A stretch of DNA of 64,000 nt, from positions 1,116,001-1,180,000 of the forward strand of contig NZ_CP063849.1 in NCBI RefSeq assembly GCF_015277775.1. The letters run 5' to 3'. The notes under the pieces were generated by a model. The model was not told where the DNA came from. It ran no database searches and worked only from the letters and a program-made list of their open reading frames with translations. The translations under genes and the position numbers were made by a program. Of the stretch, positions 24,309 through 33,165 are shown piece after piece (position 1 is the stretch's first letter; every line of letters begins with the position of its first letter). Source of the DNA: Paludibaculum fermentans. GTDB lineage: Bacteria; Acidobacteriota; Terriglobia; Bryobacterales; Bryobacteraceae.

Positions 24309-25913
24309 CTATTCGCCCAGCCCGTGTTGGGTGCCGCACACATGGACATCGATGCCCAAATCGCGGAACATGGCCGCCTTCACGGCGAGAGCCTTGTTGG
24401 CATCCTCGGCCGTGGGTGCATACGCCACGTTGATGTGGTTGGACTTGTGACGGCCCATGAACTGGTCGCGCGAGACCCCGTGCAGCACGGCGTGCATGAT
24501 GGGCCACGGCGGGGTGGTGAGCTTCCATCGCCGGTCGGTCTCTTCCGCCGGCAGGTCGATCGCCTTGGCGCGTCCGATGTCGGCCTTGAGGATGCCGGAG
24601 TCGATGTAGATGCGGCTCCAGACCAGTTCGCCGGCCTTGGAAATGCCCTTCACCGTGCCGCCGCCCTTGCGGAAGTACATCGGCGGCTGGCGTTCGCTGG
24701 TGGTGCCGGCGTACCCGCCCTGGTTGTGGGCCGGCGGGACGGCGCCGGAGATCAGATACACCCAGACGTACTCGCCGTTGTACTGTTCGCCGTAGCGGAC
24801 GTCGTGCAGCGTCGTCTCGGGATCGTAGCCGAGCTTCGTCCAGACGCGGTTGGTGATCAGCGCATCCAGGCCGCAGCACTCGTCCACTTCGTTGAAGTGC
24901 GGCAGCGCCTTGCCCTCATAAAGGACCCGCGAGCCGTCGCGCGAGGTGACGGGCGGCCGGTCGACGTTATTCAGCAGCCCTTCCACCAGGTCAGAGGCTG
25001 GGGCGAGGTCCTTAAGACCCTGCTGATATTGGATGCCGATGGTGGCGCAGCCGAAGTCGTCGGCGATGCGCAGCGCGGCGATGTACATCTTGCACTGGTC
25101 GAGAATCTGGGCGTCGGTGAGGTCGGTGTCCGGATTCGGACCCGTCAGGAACTTCATGCCCTTGGCGTCGAGCCAGTCGCGGACAGCCTGGGCTTCCGCA
25201 TCGGCAACGGTGAGCATCTCGGCGTAAAGCGCGCTCTGGCTGAGCCGCTCTTTGAACACGCCGGTGCGGTGCAGCAGTTCGTCGGGGATGATGGCGTTGT
25301 ACATGCCCATGCAACCCTCGTCGAAGATGCCCATGATGGCCTTGTCGCGATAGAGTTCGCGCGCCATCGCCGAGCCGGTCTCTTCGGCTTGCTTCGGCAG
25401 GCGCAGCGCGCCCAACGGACGGACATGGCTGTTGTCGTGGATGACTTTCTCGCCGTTGAGCCAGCGCTTCAGGCCGCCGAGGAAAGCCTCGTCCTTGAAG
25501 TCTTCCGACCACAACGTGGAGTAGGGGACGCCCGCCTTGGTTAAGCTGGCGTTGAGATTCAACATGCCCACCAGGCCGGGCCACTGCCCGCTCCAGTTGG
25601 CGATAGTCAGGATGGGGCCCTGATGGGTATAAAGGCCGTGGAGCACGTGGTGGCTGTACTGCCAGACCGCTTCGACTACAATCAGCGGCGCGGTGGGAGG
25701 AATCTGCCGGAAGACCTCCATGCCGTGCTTCTGGCTGTCGATGAAGCCGTGCTTCTTGGTCTCATCGTATGGATGGCCGCGTTCGATTTCATGACCGAAG
25801 GCACGCACCGCCTCGATGACCATCTGCTCTACTTCTGCCTGCGCCGCCCAACACGTCTGGTTGGCTGAAAGGCGCAGATCCCCATTAGCGATTAAGATGA
25901 CCGGGTCTGCCAT
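24309..25913 (-). CDS. L-fucose isomerase-like protein
   Basis: Protein of 534 residues related to the L-fucose/L-arabinose isomerase fold. It opens with a Rossmann-like strand PVILIANGDLRL, has VVEAVWQYSHHVLHGLYTHQGP and TIANWSGQWPGLVGMLNLNASL in the first domain, and IMGIFDEGCMGMYNAIIPDELL, with the acidic residue expected near the metal site, in the second. The ending KSNHINVAYAP is also typical of FucI-like proteins. Isomerisation of an aldose is inferred; a different sugar or a non-isomerase function is possible. ATG 25913 is preferred over an in-frame TTG four codons upstream. The upstream region carries repeated operator-like elements. Confidence 0.82.
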   Translation of the reverse strand: MADPVILIANGDLRLSANQTCWAAQAEVEQMVIEAVRAFGHEIERGHPYDETKKHGFIDSQKHGMEVFRQIPPTAPLIVVEAVWQYSHHVLHGLYTHQGPILTIANWSGQWPGLVGMLNLNASLTKAGVPYSTLWSEDFKDEAFLGGLKRWLNGEKVIHDNSHVRPLGALRLPKQAEETGSAMARELYRDKAIMGIFDEGCMGMYNAIIPDELLHRTGVFKERLSQSALYAEMLTVADAEAQAVRDWLDAKGMKFLTGPNPDTDLTDAQILDQCKMYIAALRIADDFGCATIGIQYQQGLKDLAPASDLVEGLLNNVDRPPVTSRDGSRVLYEGKALPHFNEVDECCGLDALITNRVWTKLGYDPETTLHDVRYGEQYNGEYVWVYLISGAVPPAHNQGGYAGTTSERQPPMYFRKGGGTVKGISKAGELVWSRIYIDSGILKADIGRAKAIDLPAEETDRRWKLTTPPWPIMHAVLHGVSRDQFMGRHKSNHINVAYAPTAEDANKALAVKAAMFRDLGIDVHVCGTQHGLGE

Positions 25914-25980
25914 GCCCCTATTCAATCACAAACAAAGGTGCGATTGTGAGCCACTTTAGCGGTAAATGTGATTGGCGGAG

Positions 25981-26036
25981 GACCCAAGGGTACTGATTGT
26001 ACGATGTTTGATTGTACACCCAAGGGGTACCCTTGG
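25981..26036. promoter_or_regulatory. repeat-rich control region between the isomerase gene and tRNA-Lys
   Basis: The 9-mer TGATTGTAC occurs twice (25994-26002 and 26009-26017, 15 bases apart). It is bracketed by two copies of an ACCCAAGGG(G)TAC motif (25982-25993 and 26018-26030). The second copy forms a perfect hairpin, CCAAGGG-GTA-CCCTTGG (26020-26036). A further inverted pair CAATCACA / TGTGATTG lies closer to the isomerase start. The layout suggests an operator for a sugar-responsive regulator or control of the tRNA. Confidence 0.5.
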
Positions 26037-26077
26037 TATCCTAATCAAAGGTGCCCGCCCGCCGGGTATCCCAGAGT

Positions 26078-26152
26078 GGGCCGGTAGCTCAGTGGTAGAG
26101 CATCTGACTTTTAATCAGGTGGTCGCGGGTTCGACCCCCGCCCGGCTCACCA
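26078..26152 (+). tRNA. tRNA-Lys (anticodon TTT)
   Basis: Complete cloverleaf of 75 bases including an encoded CCA. The acceptor stem GGGCCGG pairs with CCGGCTC (one G-T pair). The D arm reads AGCTCAGTGGTAGAGC. The anticodon arm has loop CTTTTAA with anticodon TTT, and the T arm reads GCGGGTTCGACCCCCGC. Confidence 0.97.
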
Positions 26153-26171
26153 GTCTGCCCAAACAGGCAGA

Positions 26172-26561
26172 TCAGGCGTTCGCAGCTTCCACTCTGCTGG
26201 CGAAACACACGGCGAATCCGCCCGGCTCCCGCACCACGATCTCCCTCATTCCATAGAACGCCGTCCGCTCCGGCATCACTACTTCCATCCCGGCCACACG
26301 GCTCAGAAGCTCGTCAAAATCCGGCACCTCGATGAACAGGCCAATGCCTTGCCCGGTCAGCCCCGGAATCATCTCCGGAACATCCTTGCCCACACTCTCG
26401 CGCGTCTGGAACATCAGCTCCGCGCCGTGCTTCTGGAGGATCACGAAGCCCAGGCGATCCCCTTCCGGTACTTCCACGGTCTTGTCAAACCCGAGCCTGT
26501 CGACCCAGAATGTCAGGCACGGCTCAATAGCTTCCACGATCAGTACGGCTGTAATCTTCAT
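26172..26561 (-). CDS. VOC-family (glyoxalase/bleomycin-resistance fold) protein
   Basis: Protein of 129 residues with two beta-alpha-beta-beta-beta modules. It begins ITAVLIVEAIEPCLTFWVDRLGF and carries ILQKHGAELMFQ and IGLFIEVPDFDELLSRV. The second module ends MREIVVREPGGFAVCFA, where the glutamate of VREPGG is the usual metal ligand position. Substrate unknown. The start ATG 26561 lies six bases after a TAACAT box and lacks a Shine-Dalgarno sequence. It is followed, in the other direction, by tRNA-Lys, and preceded 47 bases upstream by an AraC-type regulator on the same strand. Confidence 0.88.
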   Translation of the reverse strand: MKITAVLIVEAIEPCLTFWVDRLGFDKTVEVPEGDRLGFVILQKHGAELMFQTRESVGKDVPEMIPGLTGQGIGLFIEVPDFDELLSRVAGMEVVMPERTAFYGMREIVVREPGGFAVCFASRVEAANA

Positions 26562-26567
26562 GCGGTC

Positions 26568-26573
26568 ATGTTA
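26568..26573 (-). promoter_or_regulatory. TANNNT box before the VOC gene
   Basis: TAACAT on the minus strand ends six bases before ATG 26561, part of the leaderless-type set. Confidence 0.35.
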
Positions 26574-26608
26574 GCCGCGGCGCGGAGGTTCCGTCTTGGA
26601 AAAAACGG

Positions 26609-27328
26609 TCATGGCCGCGCAACATAGCTGGTGGGCGTCACCCCGCTGAGCTCGCGGAACTCGTTCACCAGATGGCTCTGGTCATAGTACCCGTAGTCCA
26701 GCGCCAGATCCGCCCAGTTCGCCTCGACGCCTTGAGACAACCGGCTGACCAGGCTGCGGAATCGCACCACCCGGCAGAATAGCTTCGGCGATACCCCCGT
26801 CTGCTCCAGGAACACCCGCCGCAGATGCCGCTGGCTGAGCCCCGCGAAACGGGCCAGGTCGTCCAACCGGACGCGTCCGGCCTGCTCCACCACCCACAGC
26901 ACCATCTTTTGGGCCGGAGTCTCCTCCCCGGGCCGCAATTCACCGGCCAGCAGGGAAACCGCCTCTTCGCCCGTCGCCGCCGAACTCATCCGGCTTCGCA
27001 ATTGCTCCCCCCGCCCGCCCCACAGGCCGCTCAAGTCGACCAGTGAGTCGGTCAACTCGTTTGCCGCAATGCCCAGGAACTGCCTTGCCATCGAAGGATG
27101 AAACCGCACGCCGACCAGGGTCTGGGGCTGGGTGTGCGCATAGACTTGCGCCCTGGTCATCGTACCCACCGCCGCCAGCAGGCCGCTGTCCGGCATGAAG
27201 ACGATGTCCTCGCAGGCGTCCGGCAGCACGCGTTGGGGAGAATTCGCGCTATCCGCGTCGTAGGTCCAGAAACACTCCACTGAACCGGCGAGATGGGCGG
27301 GCGGAGCGTGTTCCCGGTAGCGCACCAT
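26609..27328 (-). CDS. AraC-family transcriptional regulator with DUF6597-type N-terminus
   Basis: Protein of 239 residues. The N-terminal 120 residues (YREHAPPAHLAGSVECFWTY, LPDACEDIVFMPDSGLLAAV, GVRFHPSM) match the DUF6597 domain common in this AraC subgroup. The C-terminal part has the two helix-turn-helix units of AraC proteins: LARFAGLSQRHLRRVFLEQTG and WADLALDYGYYDQSHLVNEFRELSGVTPTSY. The effector is unknown. The neighbouring VOC gene on the same strand is a possible target, as such pairs are often co-regulated. Start at ATG 27328. Confidence 0.92.
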   Translation of the reverse strand: MVRYREHAPPAHLAGSVECFWTYDADSANSPQRVLPDACEDIVFMPDSGLLAAVGTMTRAQVYAHTQPQTLVGVRFHPSMARQFLGIAANELTDSLVDLSGLWGGRGEQLRSRMSSAATGEEAVSLLAGELRPGEETPAQKMVLWVVEQAGRVRLDDLARFAGLSQRHLRRVFLEQTGVSPKLFCRVVRFRSLVSRLSQGVEANWADLALDYGYYDQSHLVNEFRELSGVTPTSYVARP

Positions 27329-27558
27329 GCCAGCTTAACCTGAAACGCGCGCGCGAGCCATACCTACAGCCGATCCCACCCGCAAACAACGCATGTACGC
27401 AATCCGAACCTCCTCCGGATTGAGATTTTCCGACTTTATTTTTCGTTCTAGCATTCCGCGGGAAAATCGCGAAATTCCCTCGCAAACGAAATCCGTTCCC
27501 CGCGCGTTGCCGTAACTCCACATGAACAACGGCTTCACAATTCCGCGAGGTAACACTG

Positions 27559-29052
27559 ATGACACTCAGATCAAAGACACTTCGAACGTCACTCGCCATG
27601 CTCATGGCGACCCTCACCATCCAACAGCCGGCGGTGTTTGCCGCCAGCCATCGCGAGGCGCCCATCACGGCCCTCGACCAGAAAGCCGACATCACGGACT
27701 GGTACACCTTTGTCAGCCCCGAACGGGCCGACAAGGTCATCATGATCCTGAATGTCGACCCCTTCCTCGAACCGTCAAATGGTCCGAATTACTTTCCCTT
27801 TGACCCCGGCATCCTCTATGAGATGAAGGTCGATAACAATCACGATGGCGTGCCGGATGTCACCTTCCAGATCCGCTTTAAGACCGAGATCCGCGCCCCT
27901 GGCGTCTTCACCGGTTTCGTCGGCAACCTGGCCGGCATTCCGGCCATCACCGCGCTCGACGGCGCCGGCTCGGAAGGCTTCAACCTGCGCCAGAGCTACA
28001 CCGTCACCATGGTGACCAAGGCCGGCTCCCAGGAACTGACGGCCGGGATGAACACCTACGCCGTACCCGCCAACGTCGGCCCCAAGACCATGCCCGACTA
28101 CAACGGCCTGCGCGCCCAGGGCGTCTATAGCCTGGGCCAGGGCGTACGCGTCTTCGCCGGCACCGTGGCCGATCCCTTCTACATCGACCTCGGCGGCTTC
28201 TTCGACTCCGTCAACCTGCGCAAAGCGGCCGGCGGCGGCGTGCTGCCCGCCATGGCCGAAGGCGACGATCAACACAACTACGCGCCCAACTCCCTTGCGG
28301 GCTTCGACGTGAACACCATCGCACTGGAAGTGCCCATCAGCATGCTCACCAGCGACGGCAAGGTTCACGCGGCCGGCGACAAGGAAGCGGTCATCGGCAC
28401 CTACGGCACCACCTCGCGGCATAAGACGACGGTGATGGGCGACGCGGGCGCCGAAACCTGGGCCCAAGTCCAGCGCCTCGGCAATCCGCTGATCAACGAA
28501 GCCATCATCGGCACCGGCTCGAAGGACAAGTTCAGCATGGACGATCCGATCAACGACGCCCAGTTCGCCAACTTCGTGCTCGACCCGCTGGCCGCCAAGA
28601 TCCTCGGCAGCATCGGCGTGCCCGTGGCGCCGGCTCCGCGCACTGACCTGCTGCTGCTCGTGCAGTATGCGGCGCCCATCTGCCCCGGTTGCGGCGCTGG
28701 CGATGCCGGCCCCGTGGCTGACCTGCTCCGCCTCAACACCGGCATCCGTCCCACCGCCTTCACCCAACAGAAGCGCCTGGGCTTCCTGGCCGGCGATCTC
28801 TCCGGCTTCCCGAATGGCCGCCGTTTGGGCGATGACGTGTTCGACATCGCACTGCGCGCCGTGGCCGGCATCCTGGTGGATGGCAAGAAGTACGGCACCC
28901 CGCTGGGCGATGGCGTCAACACCGGCACCGCTCCGCTGCAGCCCTCGTTCCCGTTCATGGCGCCTGCCTACAGCGGCCGCGACAGCGTTCACGCTGGCCC
29001 CGGTCAGCCCGGCTGCGCTTACTACGAGAGCGGCATCTGCCCGAGTCTCTAA
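27559..29052 (+). CDS. secreted DUF4331-family protein
   Basis: Protein of 497 residues with a signal peptide (LAMLMATLTIQQPAVFAASH). The mature part begins SHREAPITALDQKADITDWY, the usual opening of DUF4331 proteins, and continues with FVSPERADKVIMILNVDPF, YEMKVDNNHDGVPDVTFQIRF and IALEVPISML. The acidic Asp/Asn-rich strand could bind calcium, but this is not shown. The C-terminus contains paired cysteines (CPGCGAG and GCAYYESGIC). GAGG lies about ten bases before the ATG. It is followed by a secreted TPR gene 78 bases later, a pairing seen for this family in related bacteria as far as I recall. Function unknown. Confidence 0.88.
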   Translation: MTLRSKTLRTSLAMLMATLTIQQPAVFAASHREAPITALDQKADITDWYTFVSPERADKVIMILNVDPFLEPSNGPNYFPFDPGILYEMKVDNNHDGVPDVTFQIRFKTEIRAPGVFTGFVGNLAGIPAITALDGAGSEGFNLRQSYTVTMVTKAGSQELTAGMNTYAVPANVGPKTMPDYNGLRAQGVYSLGQGVRVFAGTVADPFYIDLGGFFDSVNLRKAAGGGVLPAMAEGDDQHNYAPNSLAGFDVNTIALEVPISMLTSDGKVHAAGDKEAVIGTYGTTSRHKTTVMGDAGAETWAQVQRLGNPLINEAIIGTGSKDKFSMDDPINDAQFANFVLDPLAAKILGSIGVPVAPAPRTDLLLLVQYAAPICPGCGAGDAGPVADLLRLNTGIRPTAFTQQKRLGFLAGDLSGFPNGRRLGDDVFDIALRAVAGILVDGKKYGTPLGDGVNTGTAPLQPSFPFMAPAYSGRDSVHAGPGQPGCAYYESGICPSL

Positions 29053-29062
29053 CACCTGAAAC

Positions 29063-29088
29063 GGGGCGGGCTCAACCGGGCCTGCCCC
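29063..29088. terminator. hairpin after the DUF4331 gene
   Basis: GGGGCGGGC (29063-29071) pairs with GCCTGCCCC (29080-29088) at eight of nine positions around an eight-base loop. There is no T-run, so it could be a weak terminator or an mRNA-stabilising hairpin. The loop sequence GGCTCAACCGG recurs in the hairpin at 30388-30450. Confidence 0.4.
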
Positions 29089-29130
29089 AACCCTTGATCC
29101 AGATCCTCAGACCGATAGTTGGACGCCTCC

Positions 29131-30357
29131 ATGAATAAAACACTCTTCGCTTCCCTCGCCCTTATTGCCACGGTGGCGCTCGCGGGCACTCCGGCGGAAA
29201 ACGCCATCCAGAAGGCCCAGGCCGGCCTCGCTGCCCACCCGAATCATGTGCCCTACCTGAACAGCCTCGCCATGGCCTACGCCCGCCGGGCCCGCGAAAC
29301 CTCCGACGTCGCTTACTATGCGAAGGCCGAGGAGACGCTGAAGCAGTCGCTGGCCGCCGCGCCGGCGAACTTCGAGGCAGTGAAGGTGGAAGCCTGGCTG
29401 CAACTCGGCCGGCACGAGTTCGCCAAGGCCCTGGAAACAGCCACCAGGCTCAATAAGCAGATGCCCGACGACGTGACCGTCTATGGCTACATGGTGGATG
29501 CCAACGTGGAACTCGGCAACTACCCCGATGCCATCAAGGCCGCCCAGTGGATGCTCAACCTGAAGCCGGGCAACGTCGCCGGCCTCACCCGCGCCGCTTA
29601 CCTGCGCGAACTGCATGGCCGCCTGCCCGGAGCGATGGAGCTGATGCAGTCCGCCTACGACTCCACGCCCTTCTCCGAATCAGAGGATCGCGCCTGGCTC
29701 CTCACGCAGATGTCCCATCTCAGCTATGTCAGCGGAGACCTCGCCAAGGCTGAGATGTACGCCACTGGCGCCCTCGGCGTCTTCCCGAACTACCACTACG
29801 CCCAGGCCGCGCTGGCCCGCGTTCGCAGCGCCCAGAATCGCCACCAGGAAGCAGCCGCCCTGTTGCAGCAGCGTTACGCGGCCGCGCCGCATGCGGAGAA
29901 TCAGTTCGCATGGGCCGAAGAGCTGGCCCTCGCCGGCAGGAAAGACGAAGCGGCCAAGGCCTTCGCCGAGTTTGAACAGAAGTCGTTGGCCGAATCCATG
30001 TTGGGCGACAATTCCAACCACGAGCTGATCGCCTACTACATCGACCACGCCAACCAGCCCGCGAAAGCGCTGGAGATCGCCAAACGCGAGATCGCCCGCC
30101 GCCAGGACGTGTTCACCCGCGACTGCTACGCCTGGGCGCTGGCTGCGAACGGCGAATACGAGCAGGCCGGCATTGAAATCCAGAAGGCGCTGCAGATCGG
30201 CGTGAAGGATCCCAAGCTCCTCTACCATGCCGGAGCCATTGCCCATCACCTGAACCGGCCCGACCAGGCCGCTCTGTACCTGAAAGACGCGGCGGCTCGC
30301 AATTCCTCGGAAGCCGCCGTGTTGCTTAGGGAACAGTCGCAGACGGCAGCCCGCTAA
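29131..30357 (+). CDS. secreted TPR-repeat protein
   Basis: Protein of 408 residues with a signal peptide (KTLFASLALIATVALAGTP) followed by about nine helix pairs of TPR type, for example NAIQKAQAGLAAHPNHVPYLNSLAMAY, YAKAEETLKQSLAAAPANFEA, MLNLKPGNVAGLTRAAYL and KALQIGVKDPKLLYHAGAI. TPR proteins act as scaffolds; no catalytic motif is visible. ATG 29131 is the first start with a proper signal; an upstream TTG at 29119 is in frame but less likely. It lies 78 bases after the DUF4331 gene and may share its transcript. Confidence 0.88.
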   Translation: MNKTLFASLALIATVALAGTPAENAIQKAQAGLAAHPNHVPYLNSLAMAYARRARETSDVAYYAKAEETLKQSLAAAPANFEAVKVEAWLQLGRHEFAKALETATRLNKQMPDDVTVYGYMVDANVELGNYPDAIKAAQWMLNLKPGNVAGLTRAAYLRELHGRLPGAMELMQSAYDSTPFSESEDRAWLLTQMSHLSYVSGDLAKAEMYATGALGVFPNYHYAQAALARVRSAQNRHQEAAALLQQRYAAAPHAENQFAWAEELALAGRKDEAAKAFAEFEQKSLAESMLGDNSNHELIAYYIDHANQPAKALEIAKREIARRQDVFTRDCYAWALAANGEYEQAGIEIQKALQIGVKDPKLLYHAGAIAHHLNRPDQAALYLKDAAARNSSEAAVLLREQSQTAAR

Positions 30358-30387
30358 CCTGGGAGGCCACTTCCGTCCGCACACAAC

Positions 30388-30450
30388 TCGGGCCGGCTCA
30401 ACCGGCTGGGATGCTGCTTTCGCAAGCGCCCAGCCCGCGGGCCGGCCCGA
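30388..30450. terminator. long nested hairpin between the convergent TPR and S9 peptidase genes
   Basis: Outer arms TCGGGCCGGC (30388-30397) and GCCGGCCCGA (30441-30450) are perfect. Inside, GGCTGGG (30404-30410) pairs with CCCAGCC (30429-30435) and GCTT with AAGC around TCGC. There is no T-run, but the position between two convergent genes suits a bidirectional terminator. Confidence 0.5.
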
Positions 30451-30457
30451 ACTGCGT

Positions 30458-32911
30458 CTATTGCTCTTCCGCTGCGCCGCTCATCATCATTGGTCCAAAC
30501 CCCCGGCCCGCTGCCGGAGGATGCAGTTCATACTCCTTGGGCGGCTCGGCCCCCATCAGCCACTTCACGAAGTAATCCCAACGCCGCCGGATCATGTACG
30601 GCTCGGATGCAAATCCATGGCCTCGATTCGGCAACATCAGCAGGTCGAAATCCTTGTTCGCCTTGATCAGCGCGTCCACCACCAGCAGTGTGTTGTTCGG
30701 AGGAACATTGCTGTCCATCGTGCCGTGCGCCAGCAGCAGCTTGCCCTTCAGGTTCTTGGCGTGATTCTGATTCGCCTGGTCGTCGTAGTTGGTGGTGCCG
30801 TCCGGATTCTTCACCAGCAGTCCGTGCCACTTCTCGGCCCAGTCGTCTTCGTACACGCGGTTGTCGTGGTTGCCTGCTTCCGAGATTCCCACCTTGAAGA
30901 AATCGGGATAACGGAACATCGCGTCCGCGGTCGCAAAGCCGCCGCCGGAGTGGCCCCAGATGCCGGCCTTGTCGATGTCGATCCACGGATACTTCGCGGC
31001 CAGTTCCTTCATGCCCGCGATCTGGTCGGGCAGCGTGTTGTCGCCCATATTCGCGTAGTAGAACTCGTGGAACTTTTTCGATCGCCCGGGATTGCCCATG
31101 CCGTCGATCTGCACCACCACGAAACCCAATTCCGCCAGCGCTTGCGTGTCGCCGCGCGTCGGCTGGAACGAACGGCCGCCCACGCTGCCGCCCTGCGGTC
31201 CAGGGTAGATCTGGTTGATGATCGGGTACTTCCTGGCCGGATCGAAATTCAGCGGCCGGAACATCAGGCCGTATAGATCCGTCACTCCGTCGCGCGCCTT
31301 CACCGTGATCGGAATCGCCGGCTTCCAGCCCGTCTCCACCAGTTTCGAGATGTCGGCTTTCTCCAGCGTGTTGATCAGCTTGCCATCGGAGTCGCGCAGC
31401 ACCGCCACCGGAGCCACATCCGGCTTCGAATAGCTGTCGACGAAATACGCGCCATCGGGTGAAAGCGCGATCTCGTGATTCGCATCCTCCGGCGTCAGCA
31501 GCTTCAAGCCCTTGCCATCGAAGCCGACCCGGTAGAAGTGCGTGAAATAGGGGTCGCGGCCCTTCTCCTTGCCGACGCCCAGGAAGTACAGCAGCCGGTT
31601 CTTCTCGTCCACCCGCAGCAACTGCGTGACGTTGCCCTCGCCCGTGGTGATTTGATTCTTCAGCTTGCCCGTGGCCATGTCGTGCAGATACAACTGGCCC
31701 CAGTTGTCGCGTTCCGAGAACCAGATCATCTCGTTCGACGCGCGCAGGAAGCGCCAGTTCACTCGGCCCGCGCCGGACTCGAAGAACGTGTCGACCTTCT
31801 CCTCCAGCACTTCGCCGATCTCACCGCTCTCGGCATCGGCCAGCCGCAGGTTCTCCTGCTTATGGTCGCGCGAGGTGGAAACAAACGCCACCTGCCGGCT
31901 GTCCGGGCTCCACTCCACATCGGCCCATTCGCCGCCCCGGCACGAGATGTCGTCGCACAGCGTCGAGCGGTGCTGGTCGGGCGCCATCTTCAGCCGCACC
32001 ACCTTGGGCTGCTCCACTTCAATCACTACACGGTGGATCATCGCCACCGTCGTGTCGCCGGGCAGCGGATACTTCCAGGCCTGCAGCGTCGGGTGACCTA
32101 CCTTGGTGTCGACGAGATACATCTCGCCCACGCCGCGCTGATCCTGCTGGAACGTCGCGATCCGCTTCGAGTCGGGCGACCACAGCAGGATGGGCCGGTC
32201 GCTCTTCGTCCAGCCGGCGTTGTCCGTGGCATAGCCGAAATCCTTCACACCGTCCGTGGTCAACTGCGTCTCTTTGCCGGTGGCCACGTCACGCACCCAC
32301 AGGTTGTAGTCGCGGATGAAGGCGGCCTTCTTCTTGTCGGGCGAGGGCACGTCATTGCGCATGCCCCGCATCCCACGCGGTCCGCCGCCCGCCTCGGCTC
32401 CTGTTTCCGGTGTGCAGGCCTGCCCCTGGACGTCGCAGCGGAACCGGCGGGGCCGGCCCGCATTGGGACGCCCGCCCATCGGATTGGCGGTGGCCGCCCC
32501 GGCACCGGCCGGCGTCACAGTGAAACTTAAGCTTTGGCCGTCGGCCGACAGCTCGAAATCGGTGAAAGGCAAATGTAGCGCGTCATACTTTGTACCCGCG
32601 GCGTCAGACAGCGTGGCCGCCAGTTTCTCGTGATCGAAGGCCGGGGCCTTCACTCCAGACGCGGCGGTTACCATGACGAACTGGCTGCCATCCGGACGAA
32701 CGTCCCGATACCAGAACTTGTCGTTGCCGGCCCACGTCGCCCGCACGTTTGAATGAAACACCAGCGGAGTGGTGTTGTAGTTCATCATCTTCTCGGCCCG
32801 CGCATAGTCCGCGGCGCTCAATGCAGGCACCTGTGCAGGTGCCGGAGCTAGCGCGGCGCACGCCGCGGCAGCGAGTAATCGCAGTGTGATCAAGTGAAGA
32901 CGCCCTGGCAT
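30458..32911 (-). CDS. secreted S9-family prolyl oligopeptidase (DPP4-like)
   Basis: Protein of 817 residues with a signal peptide (LITLRLLAAAACAALAPAPAQ). Residues about 60-530 form the eight-bladed propeller of DPP4-type enzymes (WSPDSKRIATF, WSPDSRQVAFVS). The C-terminal alpha/beta hydrolase domain has the nucleophile elbow GHSGGGFA, the acid loop HGTMDSNVPP and the histidine in LPNRGHGF, a complete triad. It probably cleaves peptides after proline or alanine in the periplasm. Inserts rich in G/R/P (GRPNAGRPRRF) are unusual. GGAAGGA lies before ATG 32911. Confidence 0.93.
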   Translation of the reverse strand: MPGRLHLITLRLLAAAACAALAPAPAQVPALSAADYARAEKMMNYNTTPLVFHSNVRATWAGNDKFWYRDVRPDGSQFVMVTAASGVKAPAFDHEKLAATLSDAAGTKYDALHLPFTDFELSADGQSLSFTVTPAGAGAATANPMGGRPNAGRPRRFRCDVQGQACTPETGAEAGGGPRGMRGMRNDVPSPDKKKAAFIRDYNLWVRDVATGKETQLTTDGVKDFGYATDNAGWTKSDRPILLWSPDSKRIATFQQDQRGVGEMYLVDTKVGHPTLQAWKYPLPGDTTVAMIHRVVIEVEQPKVVRLKMAPDQHRSTLCDDISCRGGEWADVEWSPDSRQVAFVSTSRDHKQENLRLADAESGEIGEVLEEKVDTFFESGAGRVNWRFLRASNEMIWFSERDNWGQLYLHDMATGKLKNQITTGEGNVTQLLRVDEKNRLLYFLGVGKEKGRDPYFTHFYRVGFDGKGLKLLTPEDANHEIALSPDGAYFVDSYSKPDVAPVAVLRDSDGKLINTLEKADISKLVETGWKPAIPITVKARDGVTDLYGLMFRPLNFDPARKYPIINQIYPGPQGGSVGGRSFQPTRGDTQALAELGFVVVQIDGMGNPGRSKKFHEFYYANMGDNTLPDQIAGMKELAAKYPWIDIDKAGIWGHSGGGFATADAMFRYPDFFKVGISEAGNHDNRVYEDDWAEKWHGLLVKNPDGTTNYDDQANQNHAKNLKGKLLLAHGTMDSNVPPNNTLLVVDALIKANKDFDLLMLPNRGHGFASEPYMIRRRWDYFVKWLMGAEPPKEYELHPPAAGRGFGPMMMSGAAEEQ

Positions 32912-33070
32912 TCCATTCCTTCCCGAAGTCGGTGGCAGTGATTTTATTCTAGTGCGCCCGAGTGGACTTTCTTCTTGGCGTAGACGGCGAGCCCTCTAGT
33001 TACAGTCAGATCGAAGCCTGTATTACGGTGCCTCCAGCCGTTCGCACGCTGTGCACAGAGGCCCGAGCCC

Positions 33071-33126
33071 TGGAACAACTATCGAACGACTTGATTTTTG
33101 TTAACCCAACTCAAATAATTGTTCCA
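33071..33126 (+). promoter_or_regulatory. promoter with flanking inverted repeat before the double zinc-ribbon gene
   Basis: TTGATT (33091-33096), 17 bases, then AATAAT (33114-33119), which matches the -10 consensus at five of six positions. Perfect 8-bp arms TGGAACAA (33071-33078) and TTGTTCCA (33119-33126) bracket it, the right arm overlapping the end of the -10, where a repressor could block initiation. The start codon is about 40 bases downstream at 33166. Confidence 0.55.
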
Positions 33127-33165
33127 GCCCCCACGTTCGGGACTCTAGACGGTAGGAGTGGAACG

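Noticed and set aside
25972-26256. 94-codon plus-strand frame across tRNA-Lys
   Set aside because: It reads through the tRNA and contains the familiar false peptide GSSVVEHLTFNQVVAGST, a well-known spurious annotation.
32962-33165. Upstream extension of the zinc-ribbon gene
   Set aside because: The extra 68 codons run through the predicted promoter, and the strong ribosome site is at 33166.
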